Assembly (NCBI RefSeq): GCF_029854215.1
Contig: NZ_CP122961.1
Location: 2,666,001 to 2,730,000, forward strand
Source of the DNA: Halomonas alkaliantarctica
Lineage (GTDB): Bacteria; Pseudomonadota; Gammaproteobacteria; Pseudomonadales; Halomonadaceae
Length of the DNA stretch: 64,000 bases
Reading direction: 5' to 3'
Shown here one piece after another: positions 1-13,400 of the stretch (positions within the stretch are counted from its first letter, which is position 1; each line of letters begins with the position of its first letter). The notes below the pieces were generated by a model. It saw nothing but the letters and a program-made list of their open reading frames with translations, did not search any database and was not told where the DNA came from. The translations under genes and the position numbers were made by a program.

Positions 1-498
1 GAGCATTTTGTTGTGGCTGCCCTGAACGATGCAGTAGTGAAAATCGAGATCGCCTTCGCGCTGGTAGTAAGCTTCGCCACGCTTTAGATCGGCTTGGCCT
101 TCGTGCAGCGCCAGCACATCCCGTAAACCCTGAACCTCTTCCGGCGACATATGCTCCGCCGCCAAGCGCGCCGCCATACTTTCCAAGGCTTCGCGCAGGT
201 CAAACAGTTCTAAAAGCTCTTTCATCGAGAGCTTAACCACCCTTGCGCCCACATGGGGAACCCGCTCGATCAAGCGGTGGGCTTCAAGGCGGCGCATCGC
301 CTCGCGCAGCGGACCCCGTGAAATACCGTAGGTTTTAGATAATCCCGGCTCGGTGATCTTACTGCCGGGAGCAAGTTCGCCGCGTACAATCGTATCCTGC
401 AACTGATGAAATACCCGCTCGGCGAGCGTGCGCACTTCAGGGGTTGCCATTTCATGCAGAGAAGTATCGGAATAAGAAGAAGAAACGGGTAAGCTCAT
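1..498 (-). CDS. GntR-family regulator, FCD subfamily (5' part only)
   Basis: Transcriptional regulator truncated by the window start: 166 codons are visible from an ATG at 498 and the frame is open to base 1. Residues around 20-90 form a winged-helix GntR domain (ISRGPLREAMRRLEAHRLI is the recognition region). The rest begins an FCD ligand/metal-binding domain, with the D-x-x-F-H motif (DLDFHYCIVQGS) near the cut. Proteins of this subfamily sit upstream of the methylcitrate genes (prpB, prpC) in many gammaproteobacteria and repress them, but those genes would lie outside the window, so the target is inferred. A perfect palindrome lies immediately upstream of the start codon, consistent with autoregulation. 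The family is certain; the ligand is not. Confidence 0.85.
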   Translation of the reverse strand, partial: MSLPVSSSYSDTSLHEMATPEVRTLAERVFHQLQDTIVRGELAPGSKITEPGLSKTYGISRGPLREAMRRLEAHRLIERVPHVGARVVKLSMKELLELFDLREALESMAARLAAEHMSPEEVQGLRDVLALHEGQADLKRGEAYYQREGDLDFHYCIVQGSHNKML

Positions 499-502
499 GG
501 CG

Positions 503-516
503 AATTGTCGACAATT
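503..516. promoter_or_regulatory. Palindromic operator before the GntR gene
   Basis: Perfect 14-bp palindrome AATTGTCGACAATT, four bases upstream of the regulator's ATG. FCD-type GntR proteins bind short dyads of this kind, and TTGTCGACAA-like sites are typical for GntR regulators of methylcitrate genes. Binding by the adjacent regulator is inference. Confidence 0.6.
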
Positions 517-731
517 AGGAACATAGCGAAACTTTAGCCCCGCGAGCCACAGCCGTCAACCTGCTTATAAAGCGACCTTATGCATCTTTCGTTGTAGGCA
601 AAAAGTCTAGCCGTAAAAACAGTGTCAACAATCCTGCTTCTAGCGTGAGAAATGCGTCAATCGCGTGACTGGTGCCGATCTTCAACGACCTCTACCATAT
701 GCAGCCCTTTTACCGGCCAGGCGTTTGCTTA

Positions 732-2087
732 ATGAACCAGGCGTTGATGATAACTGCCCTGCCCTATTCACCCGACCCATTGGGAATATTCGCCTGCCTA
801 CGTGCCAGGCCTGGCGCGGTGCTGCTCGATAGTGGCCGCCCTATCGCCACCGGTCGCTTTGATATTATCAGCAGCGACCCGCTTGCGACGCTGGAAGTTG
901 CTCATCATGGCGAGGCACGTGTTGCCTCAGATCAGCTTATCCCCCCGGCGCACTTGGCTAACGATGCGTTTGCCCTTCAGCAATGGCTACTGGATCAACT
1001 GAATATCCCGGATGAAACCAGTGAACTCCCTTTTCTAGGCGGGCTAATCGGTTACTGGGGCTACGATCTAGGGCGAGAAACCTTATCGATACCGAGCGCT
1101 CAAGCAAGCCCAGTAACGTTACCGCAAGCCCGCTTAGGGCTTTACGATTGGTGTATCACGCTGGATCACATGTCGCAGCAGGCGTGGTTGATCGCCACCC
1201 AGCAGCGTCGTGAGCAGGTGGAGAGCTGGCTTACCCAGACGCCAGTACCCACTAGCGCGTTTACATTAACGGAACCCTTTAAAGCAGAACTTAGCAATGC
1301 CCAATATGTCGCGCGCTTTAACGCCGTGCAGCGCTATATTCGAGCGGGTGACTGCTATCAAATCAATCTTGCTCAGCGCTTTTATGCCGACTACCAGGGG
1401 GATGAGTGGCAGGCGTACCTGCAGTTACGCAAAGCGACTCCCACGCCCTATTCAGGTTTTATGGCCTGGGGCGATAAGGCCGTACTGTCACTTTCGCCCG
1501 AGCGGTTTATTCAGTGCCGCAACGGCGAGGTCGAAACACGGCCGATTAAAGGTACCCGCCCGAGAGGCGCGACGCATGAAGAGGATCTGGCGCTGGCTGA
1601 AGAGCTAATGAGCAGCACTAAAGATCGCGCTGAAAATGTGATGATCGTTGACCTGATGCGCAATGACCTGGGTCGCGTGTGTCAGCCCGGCTCCATTCGC
1701 GTGCCGCAGTTGTGTCACTTAGAGAGCTACCCTAACGTTCACCATTTAGTTAGCGTCGTACAAGGGGCCCTGGCTGAAAACCACACCCCACTGGCACTGC
1801 TTAAGGCAGCTTTTCCCGGCGGCTCAATTACCGGCGCCCCCAAAATTCGCGCGATGCAGATCATCGATGAACTAGAACCCTGCCAGCGCAGTGTTTATTG
1901 CGGCAGCCTGGGCTATGTCGATGTGCGCGGCAGCATGGATACCTCCATCGCTATTCGCACGATGGTTGCCGAAGCGGGAAGAGTGCATGTATGGGGCGGC
2001 GGGGGCTTAGTAGCAGACTCCCAAGCGGACGAAGAGTACACCGAGACACTGGATAAAATTCGTCACCTTATTGGCGCTTTGGAATAA
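732..2087 (+). CDS. pabB: Aminodeoxychorismate synthase component I
   Basis: Converts chorismate plus ammonia (from the glutaminase PabA/TrpG) to 4-amino-4-deoxychorismate in folate synthesis. The C-terminal chorismate-binding domain carries PIKGTRPRG, DLMRNDLGR, and FPGGSITGAPKIRAMQI. The Lys of PIKGT (residue 273 from this start) is the nucleophile that distinguishes PabB from anthranilate synthase TrpE, which has PIAGT; its position matches Lys274 of the E. coli enzyme. The frame stays open upstream to a GTG at 672 with no ribosome site. I chose ATG 732, which gives 451 residues (E. coli has 453) and has AGG ten bases upstream; ATG 747 is another possibility. It is monocistronic, with cysH following after 118 bases. 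Confidence 0.93.
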   Translation: MNQALMITALPYSPDPLGIFACLRARPGAVLLDSGRPIATGRFDIISSDPLATLEVAHHGEARVASDQLIPPAHLANDAFALQQWLLDQLNIPDETSELPFLGGLIGYWGYDLGRETLSIPSAQASPVTLPQARLGLYDWCITLDHMSQQAWLIATQQRREQVESWLTQTPVPTSAFTLTEPFKAELSNAQYVARFNAVQRYIRAGDCYQINLAQRFYADYQGDEWQAYLQLRKATPTPYSGFMAWGDKAVLSLSPERFIQCRNGEVETRPIKGTRPRGATHEEDLALAEELMSSTKDRAENVMIVDLMRNDLGRVCQPGSIRVPQLCHLESYPNVHHLVSVVQGALAENHTPLALLKAAFPGGSITGAPKIRAMQIIDELEPCQRSVYCGSLGYVDVRGSMDTSIAIRTMVAEAGRVHVWGGGGLVADSQADEEYTETLDKIRHLIGALE

Positions 2088-2205
2088 GCAACACATCTTT
2101 CTAAATCAAAAAGGAATATAAAAGCCTAACTAAACGGTATTGGGGAGTCAGGGTTTGAGTTTGGTAGCCTAGTCACCATGACTCTACACCCGAACAGGAG
2201 GCAGC

Positions 2206-2826
2206 ATGTCCTCAGAGCTTGAAGCGATCAATAACGAATTTGCTAACAATCCCCAGGGGTTGGTTGAGTGGGCATTAGCCCAGAGTTCACGACCTATTTG
2301 CACCACCAACTTTCGCCCCTTCGAGGCGGTGATTCTGCATATGGTCAGCCAAGCCCGCCCGGACATTCCCATTGTGTGGATGGACAGCGGCTACAACACC
2401 GAAGCGACCTATCAATTCGCCGACGAGGTGATAAAGCAGCTCAACCTGAACATCGTGAGCTTTGTGCCGAGGCGCACCCGCGCTCACCGTGAAGCGCTGG
2501 AAGGCCCCATGCCGGGTATCGACGACCCACGCCACGCAGCCTTTACTCAGGAAGTTAAAATCGAGCCCTTTGAGCGCGCGCTGCGTGAAATGCAGCCCGA
2601 CGTATGGTTCACCGCACTACGCGCTGAAGACACCCCCGAGCGGGCCAAGATGCAGCCGGTTAGCCGCAACAGCGATGGACTATTGAAAGTCGCACCACTG
2701 CTACAGTGGAGCGCCAAAGATATGTACCAGTATCTACAGGCGCATAATCTGCCCAACAACTTCGACTACTTCGACCCCACCAAGGTGGAAGAGAAGCGCG
2801 AGTGCGGGCTGCATTTACAGCACTAA
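2206..2826 (+). CDS. cysH: Phosphoadenosine phosphosulfate reductase
   Basis: Reduces PAPS to sulfite using thioredoxin, the third step of assimilatory sulfate reduction. The 206-residue cytoplasmic protein has the adenine-nucleotide alpha-hydrolase fold: a PP-loop-like region near residue 30, WMDSGYNTEATYQFAD, and the C-terminal ECGLH signature with catalytic Cys200. The two CysCys pairs that ligate an Fe-S cluster in APS reductases are absent, so this is the PAPS-specific type. It is shorter than the E. coli enzyme (244), mostly at the N-terminus. A strong ribosome site (AGGAGG) precedes the ATG. Convergent with cysB, 13 bases between stops; trxA, encoding its likely reductant, lies 1.4 kb downstream. 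Confidence 0.94.
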   Translation: MSSELEAINNEFANNPQGLVEWALAQSSRPICTTNFRPFEAVILHMVSQARPDIPIVWMDSGYNTEATYQFADEVIKQLNLNIVSFVPRRTRAHREALEGPMPGIDDPRHAAFTQEVKIEPFERALREMQPDVWFTALRAEDTPERAKMQPVSRNSDGLLKVAPLLQWSAKDMYQYLQAHNLPNNFDYFDPTKVEEKRECGLHLQH

Positions 2827-2839
2827 CTTACACTGCGGG

Positions 2840-4206
<1,367 letters not shown>

Positions 4207-4530
4207 ATGGCTAATAATGTTGATGTCACCAACGCCAATTTTGAGCAAGAAGTCCTCAACGCTGAACAGCCTGTGCTAATGAAATTCTGGGCGCCCTGGT
4301 GTGGCCCATGCAAAGTCATGGCCCCGGTCGTTGATGAAGTAGCTGCAGAACGTCAGGAAAGTCTGAAAGTTGTTAGCGTCAATGTAGACGACGCACCAGA
4401 GATTGCTGCCGAGCAAGGCGTGCGCGGTGTACCTACCGTCATGCTGTTTAAGTCCGGCACCAAAGTCGCATCACTGGTTGGCGCTCAATCGAAATCACAG
4501 CTGACGCAGTTCATCGAACAAAACGCCTGA
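4207..4530 (+). CDS. trxA: Thioredoxin 1
   Basis: Small cytoplasmic protein-disulfide reductase of 107 residues. The active site WCGPCK (Cys32, Cys35) and the cis-Pro loop VRGVPTVMLF are intact; FWAPWCGPC is the classic beta-strand/helix junction. Ribosome site GGGAGAAG lies eight bases before the ATG. A Rho-independent terminator follows, so it is transcribed alone. It would supply electrons to the PAPS reductase CysH nearby, to ribonucleotide reductase and to methionine sulfoxide reductases. In enterics trxA sits next to rho, but that is not so here. Confidence 0.97.
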   Translation: MANNVDVTNANFEQEVLNAEQPVLMKFWAPWCGPCKVMAPVVDEVAAERQESLKVVSVNVDDAPEIAAEQGVRGVPTVMLFKSGTKVASLVGAQSKSQLTQFIEQNA

Positions 4531-4554
4531 TAACTCAGTAAGCATTTGTCGCAG

Positions 4555-4586
4555 CCGCCGACCTAGTCGGCGGTAGTTTTATCTTT
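4555..4586 (+). terminator. Rho-independent terminator of trxA
   Basis: Stem CCGCCGAC/GTCGGCGG (4555-4562 and 4566-4573) with a CTA loop, followed by TAGTTTTATCTTTT. It ends over the stop codon of the convergent exporter gene. Confidence 0.85.
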
Positions 4587-5682
4587 TACGCTTCCACGGC
4601 GGCAAGCTTGCATCACTTGCGCGGCTATCTTTTAAGCGCCGCTTACCAGGACCCAGCAATCGTGCAATCCAGCGCGTCTCCGGGTGGCTGTCCAAGGCAA
4701 TTTTCAGCGTCATTGTCAGCATCACCGAAAGCAACATTCCCGCTGCACCGAATATCCACCCCCATACCACCAACGATAAAAATGCCACAAAGGTAGAAAG
4801 CCCGAGCGCTTGCCCCATTACCCGAGGCTCGATCAAGTTACCGAGCACAAAGTTGATAACCAGATAGGCCGAAGCCAGAAGCATCGCTTGGAAAGGACCA
4901 CCATCTTGCGCAATCAGCAGTAAGAGTACCGGCGGTATAGCAGCCAGCGCGGAGCCAATATTAGGAATAAAGTTGAGCGCAAAGGCTAACACTCCCCATA
5001 GTAGCGGAAACTCAACGCCTACAATCAGGCAGGAGAGCCAAACCAGCACACCCGTGGCTAGACTGATCATGGTTTTAACGGCAAGGTAGCGCTTTAGTGT
5101 TAGGCTGAACTCACTGAAACGCTTCAAGCTGGGCGCAGGGTTCTCTAATGCTCGTGAGACTTTGTCACGTACATTTAATGTTTCAAACAACATGAATATG
5201 ACCAGCAGCCCGACAATGATGCTCTGCATGAAGAGGTTGCCGAGCTGGCCCAATAACGCCGGCATCCAGGAGCCTTCATCTTCTCCTTCGAACAGCGAGT
5301 TGATCTGGTCGGGGTTGATGGCTAGTCCGCGTGAAGAGAGCGCATTAAGCAAGTTCCAATACTGCTCATAAAGCCGCGACTCTATCTCCGGCAACGCTGT
5401 TACAAAGGTACTAAAGCTATTAACCACCAGCAGGCCGATCAGCGATATAAACGCCAATAACACCATCAAGGTTAGAAAGGCCGACATCCGCATGCTTAAA
5501 CCACAGCGGTGCAGCCACTGCACTGGCGAGGTACACACTACCGCGATAAATATCGCCAGCAGCAGCGGTACTAATAAATCAGCACCTGCTTTCATTCCAG
5601 CGATAATCACTACCAACGCAGCGAGCGCCAAGGTGGCATTGAGTGGAATACTGCGGTAATCCTGTTCCGACAAGTTCGACAT
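4579..5682 (-). CDS. AI-2E family transporter (PerM/YdiK type)
   Basis: Inner-membrane protein of 367 residues with about eight hydrophobic segments: two near residues 15-50, one at 70-95, and a block from 155 to 330. The pattern GVLAFALNFIPNIGSALAAIPP is the conserved region of the AI-2E exporter/PerM family. Members have been linked to autoinducer-2 export, or to Na+/H+ exchange in halophiles, but most are uncharacterised, and this sequence does not decide the substrate. The cytoplasmic tail after residue 335 is very basic (GKRRLKDSR, PWKRKR). It is convergent with trxA and transcribed alone. Confidence 0.85.
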   Translation of the reverse strand: MSNLSEQDYRSIPLNATLALAALVVIIAGMKAGADLLVPLLLAIFIAVVCTSPVQWLHRCGLSMRMSAFLTLMVLLAFISLIGLLVVNSFSTFVTALPEIESRLYEQYWNLLNALSSRGLAINPDQINSLFEGEDEGSWMPALLGQLGNLFMQSIIVGLLVIFMLFETLNVRDKVSRALENPAPSLKRFSEFSLTLKRYLAVKTMISLATGVLVWLSCLIVGVEFPLLWGVLAFALNFIPNIGSALAAIPPVLLLLIAQDGGPFQAMLLASAYLVINFVLGNLIEPRVMGQALGLSTFVAFLSLVVWGWIFGAAGMLLSVMLTMTLKIALDSHPETRWIARLLGPGKRRLKDSRASDASLPPWKRKR

Positions 5683-5899
5683 AATCCATCCCTAGCTTGT
5701 TATCCATATATAATGGCTGCATTCGACATATTGCACAAACCGTGCAATTAATAAGTAACTGTTAGACGTCCACTCTTCCGTACTGAACTTTCTCTCTCAC
5801 TTTTCTTCCAAGCTGAGTCTGTCCTAACTTCCTGAAAGAGCTTTTAAAATCAGGATTTAACTTGGCGGCGCGACTGTCTGTTCTTTAAGGAAAACATTT

Positions 5900-8321
<2,422 letters not shown>

Positions 8322-9569
8322 GTGCAGGAGACAGCACAGCAAGGAAAGTTTGCCTGGTGGCGACGAATTGCTCTATGGAAGAAGATTCTCGCCGGCTTGG
8401 CGTTGGGTATTTTGGCAGGCGCGCTATTAGGTGAGACCGCCAGCGTGTTTAAACCGCTGGGCGATATTTTTATTAACGCCATTATGATGCTGATTGTGCC
8501 ACTAGTGTTCTCCACTCTGGTGGTGGGTATTACCTCGATGCGCGACCCCCAGAAAATGGGCCGTATTGGCGCGCGTACCATTACGCTCTATTTGGTCACC
8601 ACCGCCTTTGCAATCTCCATCGGTCTGGTGCTTTCCACCCTGCTGCAGCCGGGTGTAGGCGTTGATATAAGTTTCGACTCTGAAGTGGCCGCTAACGAAG
8701 CACCCTCGTTGGTCTCTATTCTGGTTAACTTAGTGCCACGCAACCCGCTGGACGCCCTGGCCAACGGCAACATTATGCAGATCATTGTGTTTGCCATTGG
8801 TTTAGGTATTTCGCTGACGTTGATCGGCGATAAAGGCGAGCCGGTCATGAAGGTCTTCGATAGCTTTGCCGAGGCAATGTACAAGCTCACCGGCATTGTG
8901 ATGGCGTTTGCGCCCTTCGGCGTCTTTGGCTTAATCGCCCACGTCTCCGGCCAGTACGGATTAGAGATATTGCTGCCGCTGGCCAAGCTGATTGGCGTTG
9001 CATATCTGGCCAGCATACTTCACGTGTTGGTGATCTACTCGGGCTTTATCTCTCTGCTGGGGCGGCTAAACCCTATGCGCTACTTGCATGGCAGCCTGGA
9101 CGCTATTGTCGTGGCGTTCTCATCCGCCTCTTCTGCGGGCACCCTGCCGGTCTCTATACGCTGTGCGCAGAAAAACCTGGGCGTTCCCGAAGGGGTTTCC
9201 GGGTTTGTGCTGCCCGTGGGCGCCACCATCAATATGGACGGTACGGCGCTTTACCAGGGCGTGGTGGTGCTATTTATTGCCCAAATGACCGGCACTGATT
9301 TGAGCATGATGGATTACGGCATGATTGTCGCCACCGGCACGCTGGCTTCCATTGGTACCGCAGGCGTACCAGGCGCTGGCCTGATTATGCTCTCGATTGT
9401 AATGGCCCAAGTTGGCCTGCCGCTGGAAGCTATCGCCGTGGTCGCGGGAATTGATAGGATCCTTGATATGGCACGCACCAGCGTCAACGTTGCGGGCGAT
9501 TTAATGGTCACCACGCTGGTAGGTAAAAGCGAGGGTGAGCTCAACGAAGAAATCTACAACCGTCGCTAA
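8322..9569 (+). CDS. Dicarboxylate/amino acid:cation symporter (DAACS)
   Basis: Inner-membrane secondary transporter of 415 residues of the glutamate/aspartate/C4-dicarboxylate family (GltP, GltT, DctA). Diagnostic motifs are all present: the serine-rich hairpin SSASSAGTLP, the NMDGTALYQ motif of TM7, and the substrate-binding stretch DRILDMARTSVNVAGD of TM8. The Arg of DRILD and the Asp and Asn near NVAGD favour amino acid substrates, by analogy with GltPh, but this is not decisive. Start is GTG with AGGAG ten bases upstream. It stands alone, followed by a weak hairpin. Confidence 0.92.
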   Translation: MQETAQQGKFAWWRRIALWKKILAGLALGILAGALLGETASVFKPLGDIFINAIMMLIVPLVFSTLVVGITSMRDPQKMGRIGARTITLYLVTTAFAISIGLVLSTLLQPGVGVDISFDSEVAANEAPSLVSILVNLVPRNPLDALANGNIMQIIVFAIGLGISLTLIGDKGEPVMKVFDSFAEAMYKLTGIVMAFAPFGVFGLIAHVSGQYGLEILLPLAKLIGVAYLASILHVLVIYSGFISLLGRLNPMRYLHGSLDAIVVAFSSASSAGTLPVSIRCAQKNLGVPEGVSGFVLPVGATINMDGTALYQGVVVLFIAQMTGTDLSMMDYGMIVATGTLASIGTAGVPGAGLIMLSIVMAQVGLPLEAIAVVAGIDRILDMARTSVNVAGDLMVTTLVGKSEGELNEEIYNRR

Positions 9570-9601
9570 CTTTAACGCTAGCATTTATAGCGTAAGAAAA
9601 G

Positions 9602-9628
9602 GCGTCCGCTGTGCTTAGCAGCGGGCGC
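9602..9628 (+). terminator. Possible terminator of the symporter gene
   Basis: Stem GCGTCCGCTG/CAGCGGGCGC (one G-U pair) with loop TGCTTAG. The T-tract after it is poor (TGCGCTTTACC), so strength is doubtful. Confidence 0.45.
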
Positions 9629-9731
9629 TGCGCTTTACCGCCTTTCATAACCTCCCCTCTCATACAGCAGTTGTGATTCGCACAGTTTCTCGGCAACCTA
9701 CTAGCATCATTTCTAGCCGAGCAACGTAACC

Positions 9732-10322
9732 ATGCCTACTGCCTTTGATCAAACGCTCGCCGCCATCGATGCCCTGCATGCTGAGGATCCGCGCGCCACG
9801 ACGCTTGCCGATGGCATGTCCATGCCCCAGGAACTGGCCTACGCCCAGCGCATGAGCGACTGGCTAGACCGCGTGCATGACGCGCCCGATGACGTGCTGC
9901 GCTTAGCCGTACGTGCACAGCACTTACAGCGCTGGTTAGTGCCGCGGGAGGAGTATCCCGAAGGGCGTGTGGGCTACTTAACCTGGCGGCGCGACCAGGG
10001 TAAGCGCGCAGGCGATACCACCGCCCAGCTAATGTGCGACGCAGGCTACAGTGACAAAGAAGCTGAGCGCGCCGCAGCGATTATTGGCAAGAAAGGCCTA
10101 GGCCGAGACCCCGATGTGCAAGCGCTGGAGGATTGCGCCTGTCTGGTATTTCTAGAGAACTACTTTGGCGACTTTTCGCGCAAGATTGAGCACGACCATA
10201 TGGTGCGGATCGTGCAGATGACCTGGCGCAAAATGTCGCCCCGCGCCCACGATCTGGCTCTAACACTGCCCATGTCGGACGCCTCATTAGCGCTGGTAAA
10301 AGAGGCTCTGGGAGTGGATTAA
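9732..10322 (+). CDS. DUF4202 domain-containing protein
   Basis: Predicted soluble protein of 196 residues matching the DUF4202 family over its whole length. Visible hallmarks are HLQRWLVPREEYPEGRVGYLTWRRDQ, and a second block with DPDVQALEDCACLVFLENYF and KIEHDHMVRIVQMTWRKM. The spaced His, Glu and Asp residues suggest a helical metal-binding (HD-like) fold, but no activity is known to me. It has its own promoter region, 162 bases after the symporter gene, and 126 bases before the large dehydrogenase gene. Confidence 0.8.
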   Translation: MPTAFDQTLAAIDALHAEDPRATTLADGMSMPQELAYAQRMSDWLDRVHDAPDDVLRLAVRAQHLQRWLVPREEYPEGRVGYLTWRRDQGKRAGDTTAQLMCDAGYSDKEAERAAAIIGKKGLGRDPDVQALEDCACLVFLENYFGDFSRKIEHDHMVRIVQMTWRKMSPRAHDLALTLPMSDASLALVKEALGVD

Positions 10323-10448
10323 GGAGAGGAGTAAGGTGTGGGGTAAGCAACAGAGCAATGCGCTACCGTGAGATGCAGCGGGGCAGCCGCTGCGGTAAAG
10401 TAGCGGTCTTCTTTTATTGCGCCCCCGGCACTGACGGCTTGATCAACT

Positions 10449-13400
10449 ATGATTGCATCCCTGGACACCCGTACCGCCCCGTTCGAACGCTTGGGCAATG
10501 AGTATCAACGTTTTCTACAGGCGCTTAAAACGCGCGGTTTTGAAGGCGAAATCGCGCCCGATTACGCCAACCGCACGGTGCTGGCGACGGATAACTCGAT
10601 TTATCAGCGCCTGCCCCAGGCGGCGGTCTACCCCAAGCATGCCGAAGACCTAGAGCGCCTTACCCGGCTGGCCGCCCAAACCACTCACCGAAGCATTGTA
10701 TTAACGCCCAGGGGCGGCGGCACCGGCACCAACGGCCAGTCACTCACCGACGGTATCGTGGTGGATGTCTCCCGCCACATGAACAAGATCATTGAGATTG
10801 ACGTGGAAGCTCGGCGGGTGCGCGTCCAGGCAGGCGTGGTGAAGGATCAATTAAACGCGGCGCTCAAGCCCCATGGGCTGTTTTTCGCTCCGGAGCTTTC
10901 GACCTCTAATCGCGCCACTATAGGCGGCATGATCTCTACCGATGCCAGCGGCCAGGGCAGCTGCGAATACGGTAAAACCCGCGACCATGTGTTAGAGCTC
11001 GATACGATTCTGATCGGTGGAAAGCACCTGCAAAGCCGCGTGTTAACACAAGATGAAGAGCAGGCTGAGTGCCAGCAGGAAGGCATTCTGGGCCGCGTTC
11101 ATACCACCGCTGCCGAGATTATTGACCAACAGCGCGACTTGATTGCAGCCAAGTTCCCGCCGCTCAACCGCTGCTTAACCGGCTACGATTTGGCTCACCT
11201 GCGCGACGACGAGGGGCAGCTCAACCTCAACAGCCTGCTGTGCGGCTCGGAAGGCTCGCTGGGCTTTTTAAACGAAGCCGTCCTCAATGTATTGCCGATT
11301 CCCAAGCACGCCACCCTGGTCAACGTTCGCTATACCAGCTTTATGGATGCGTTGCGGGATGCAAAGGCATTAATGACTGCCAGCGCGAAGCCTACCTCGA
11401 TTGAGACCATCGACGACAGCGTGCTGCAACTGGCCATGGAGGACTTTGTCTGGGACAGCGTGGCGGAGTTCTTCCCGGCGACCGCTAACACGGCGATTCG
11501 CGGCATTAACCTGATCGAATTTAATGACGACGATGAGAGCGCCCTCACCGAACGGGTACGCGCCTTCACCGAGCATCTAAGCCAAGATACCACCGTCGAA
11601 CGCCTGGGCTACACCCTGGCCGAGGGGCGCAGTCAGATCCAGAAAGTCTACGGAATGCGCAAGCGCTCGGTGGGTTTGCTCGGCAATGTGCAGGGCGAGA
11701 AACGGCCGATTCCGTTTGTCGAAGATACCGCCGTACCGCCGGAGCACTTGGCCGAGTTTATCGCCGAGTTTCGCGCCGCGCTGGATGCCCGAGGGCTCTC
11801 TTACGGGATGTTTGGCCATGTAGACGCTGGTGTACTGCACGTGCGCCCCGCCATCGATATGAAGGATCCCGAGCAGGAAAAACTGATACGTGCGGTGTCC
11901 GATGAAGTGGCGGCGCTGACCCAGAAATATGGCGGTCTGCTGTGGGGCGAACACGGCAAGGGCGTACGCTCCGAATATTCGCCTACGTTCTTTGGCGAAC
12001 TCTATCCCAGCCTACAGCGGGTAAAAGCGGCTTTTGACCCCTATAACCAGCTTAACCCCGGCAAAATAGCTTCACCTGCCGAAAACGGCGAACTAATCGC
12101 CAAAGATAGCGACCCCGATTTGTTGAAGGTCGATGGTGTGCCCATGCGCGGCCAGTTTGATCGCACCATCGATGAGCGTGCCTGGCAGGCCTACGACGCC
12201 GCGGTGTACTGCAACGGTAACGGCGCCTGCTACAACTATGACCTTGATGACCCCATGTGCCCATCGTGGAAAGCGACGCGGGATCGCCGCCACTCGCCCA
12301 AAGGCCGCGCCAGCCTGATCCGCGAGTGGCTACGCCTGCAGTCCAAAGCGGGCATCGACGTGGTGGAAGAGTCACGCAAGAAGAAAGCCGAAGGTGGCTG
12401 GGGCTTTATTAAACGCTTTCCGCTGCGGGTGGCGAACACCCTAAGCCGCAAGCAGCACCACGACTACTCCCACGACGTTTATGACGCCATGGCGGGCTGT
12501 TTGGCGTGTAAGTCCTGCGCGGGACAGTGCCCGGTTAAGGTCAACGTCCCTCAGTTCCGTTCACAGTTTTTGGAGGTCTACCACGGCCGCTACCTGCGCC
12601 CGCTGCGCGACTACGTGATTGGCGGAACTGAATTTATGCTTCCCACTCTGGCCAAGGCTGCGCCACTGTATAACGCCGTGATTGGCCAGCGCTGGGTAGA
12701 GCAACTGATGCGTCGCACACTGGGCATAAGCGACTCCCCGGCGCTTTCGCGGGCCAGCGTTAAAAAGCAGCTCAACGCCTGGGGCGTCGCCGAAGCAACG
12801 CCGCTCTCACTGGCCCTGTTAACCGAACAGCAGCGCGCCAATAGCGTGATTATTGTCCAGGACGCCTTTACCACCCACTTTGAAGCCAAGCTGGTCATGG
12901 ACGTGGTAGAGCTACTCTCGCGTCTCAATCTACGCGTGTTCGTGATGCCCTATTCGGCGAACGGTAAACCACTCCAGGTTCAGGGCTTCTTGGGCGCCTT
13001 CGAGCGCACCGCCGCCAAGCAGGCCGAACGGCTACGCACGTTGGCCCGCTTTGATATCCCCATGGTGGGCATCGACCCGGCGATGACGCTCACCTATCGC
13101 CAGGAGTACGTCAAAGCGCTAGGCGATGAGGCGGTGCCGGAGGTGCTGATGCTACAGGAGTGGCTGGCGACCCGGATAAACACGCTTGCGCCCAACCAGC
13201 TTAAGCTAACCGACCCAGGGTTTAAGCTGCTCTCCCACTGCACCGAGAAAACCAACGCGCCGGGCAGTCCCAAAGCGTGGCAGCAGGTGTTTGCGGCGTT
13301 TGGGTTGGAGCTTGAGCTAGTGGCCACCGGCTGCTGCGGTATGTCCGGCACCTACGGCCACGAAACCCGCAACGCCGCTACGTCAAAAACGATCTATGCC

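Noticed and set aside
672..731. Longer pabB frame from a GTG at 672
   Set aside because: No ribosome site; the 732 start matches family length and places the catalytic Lys at 273, as in E. coli.
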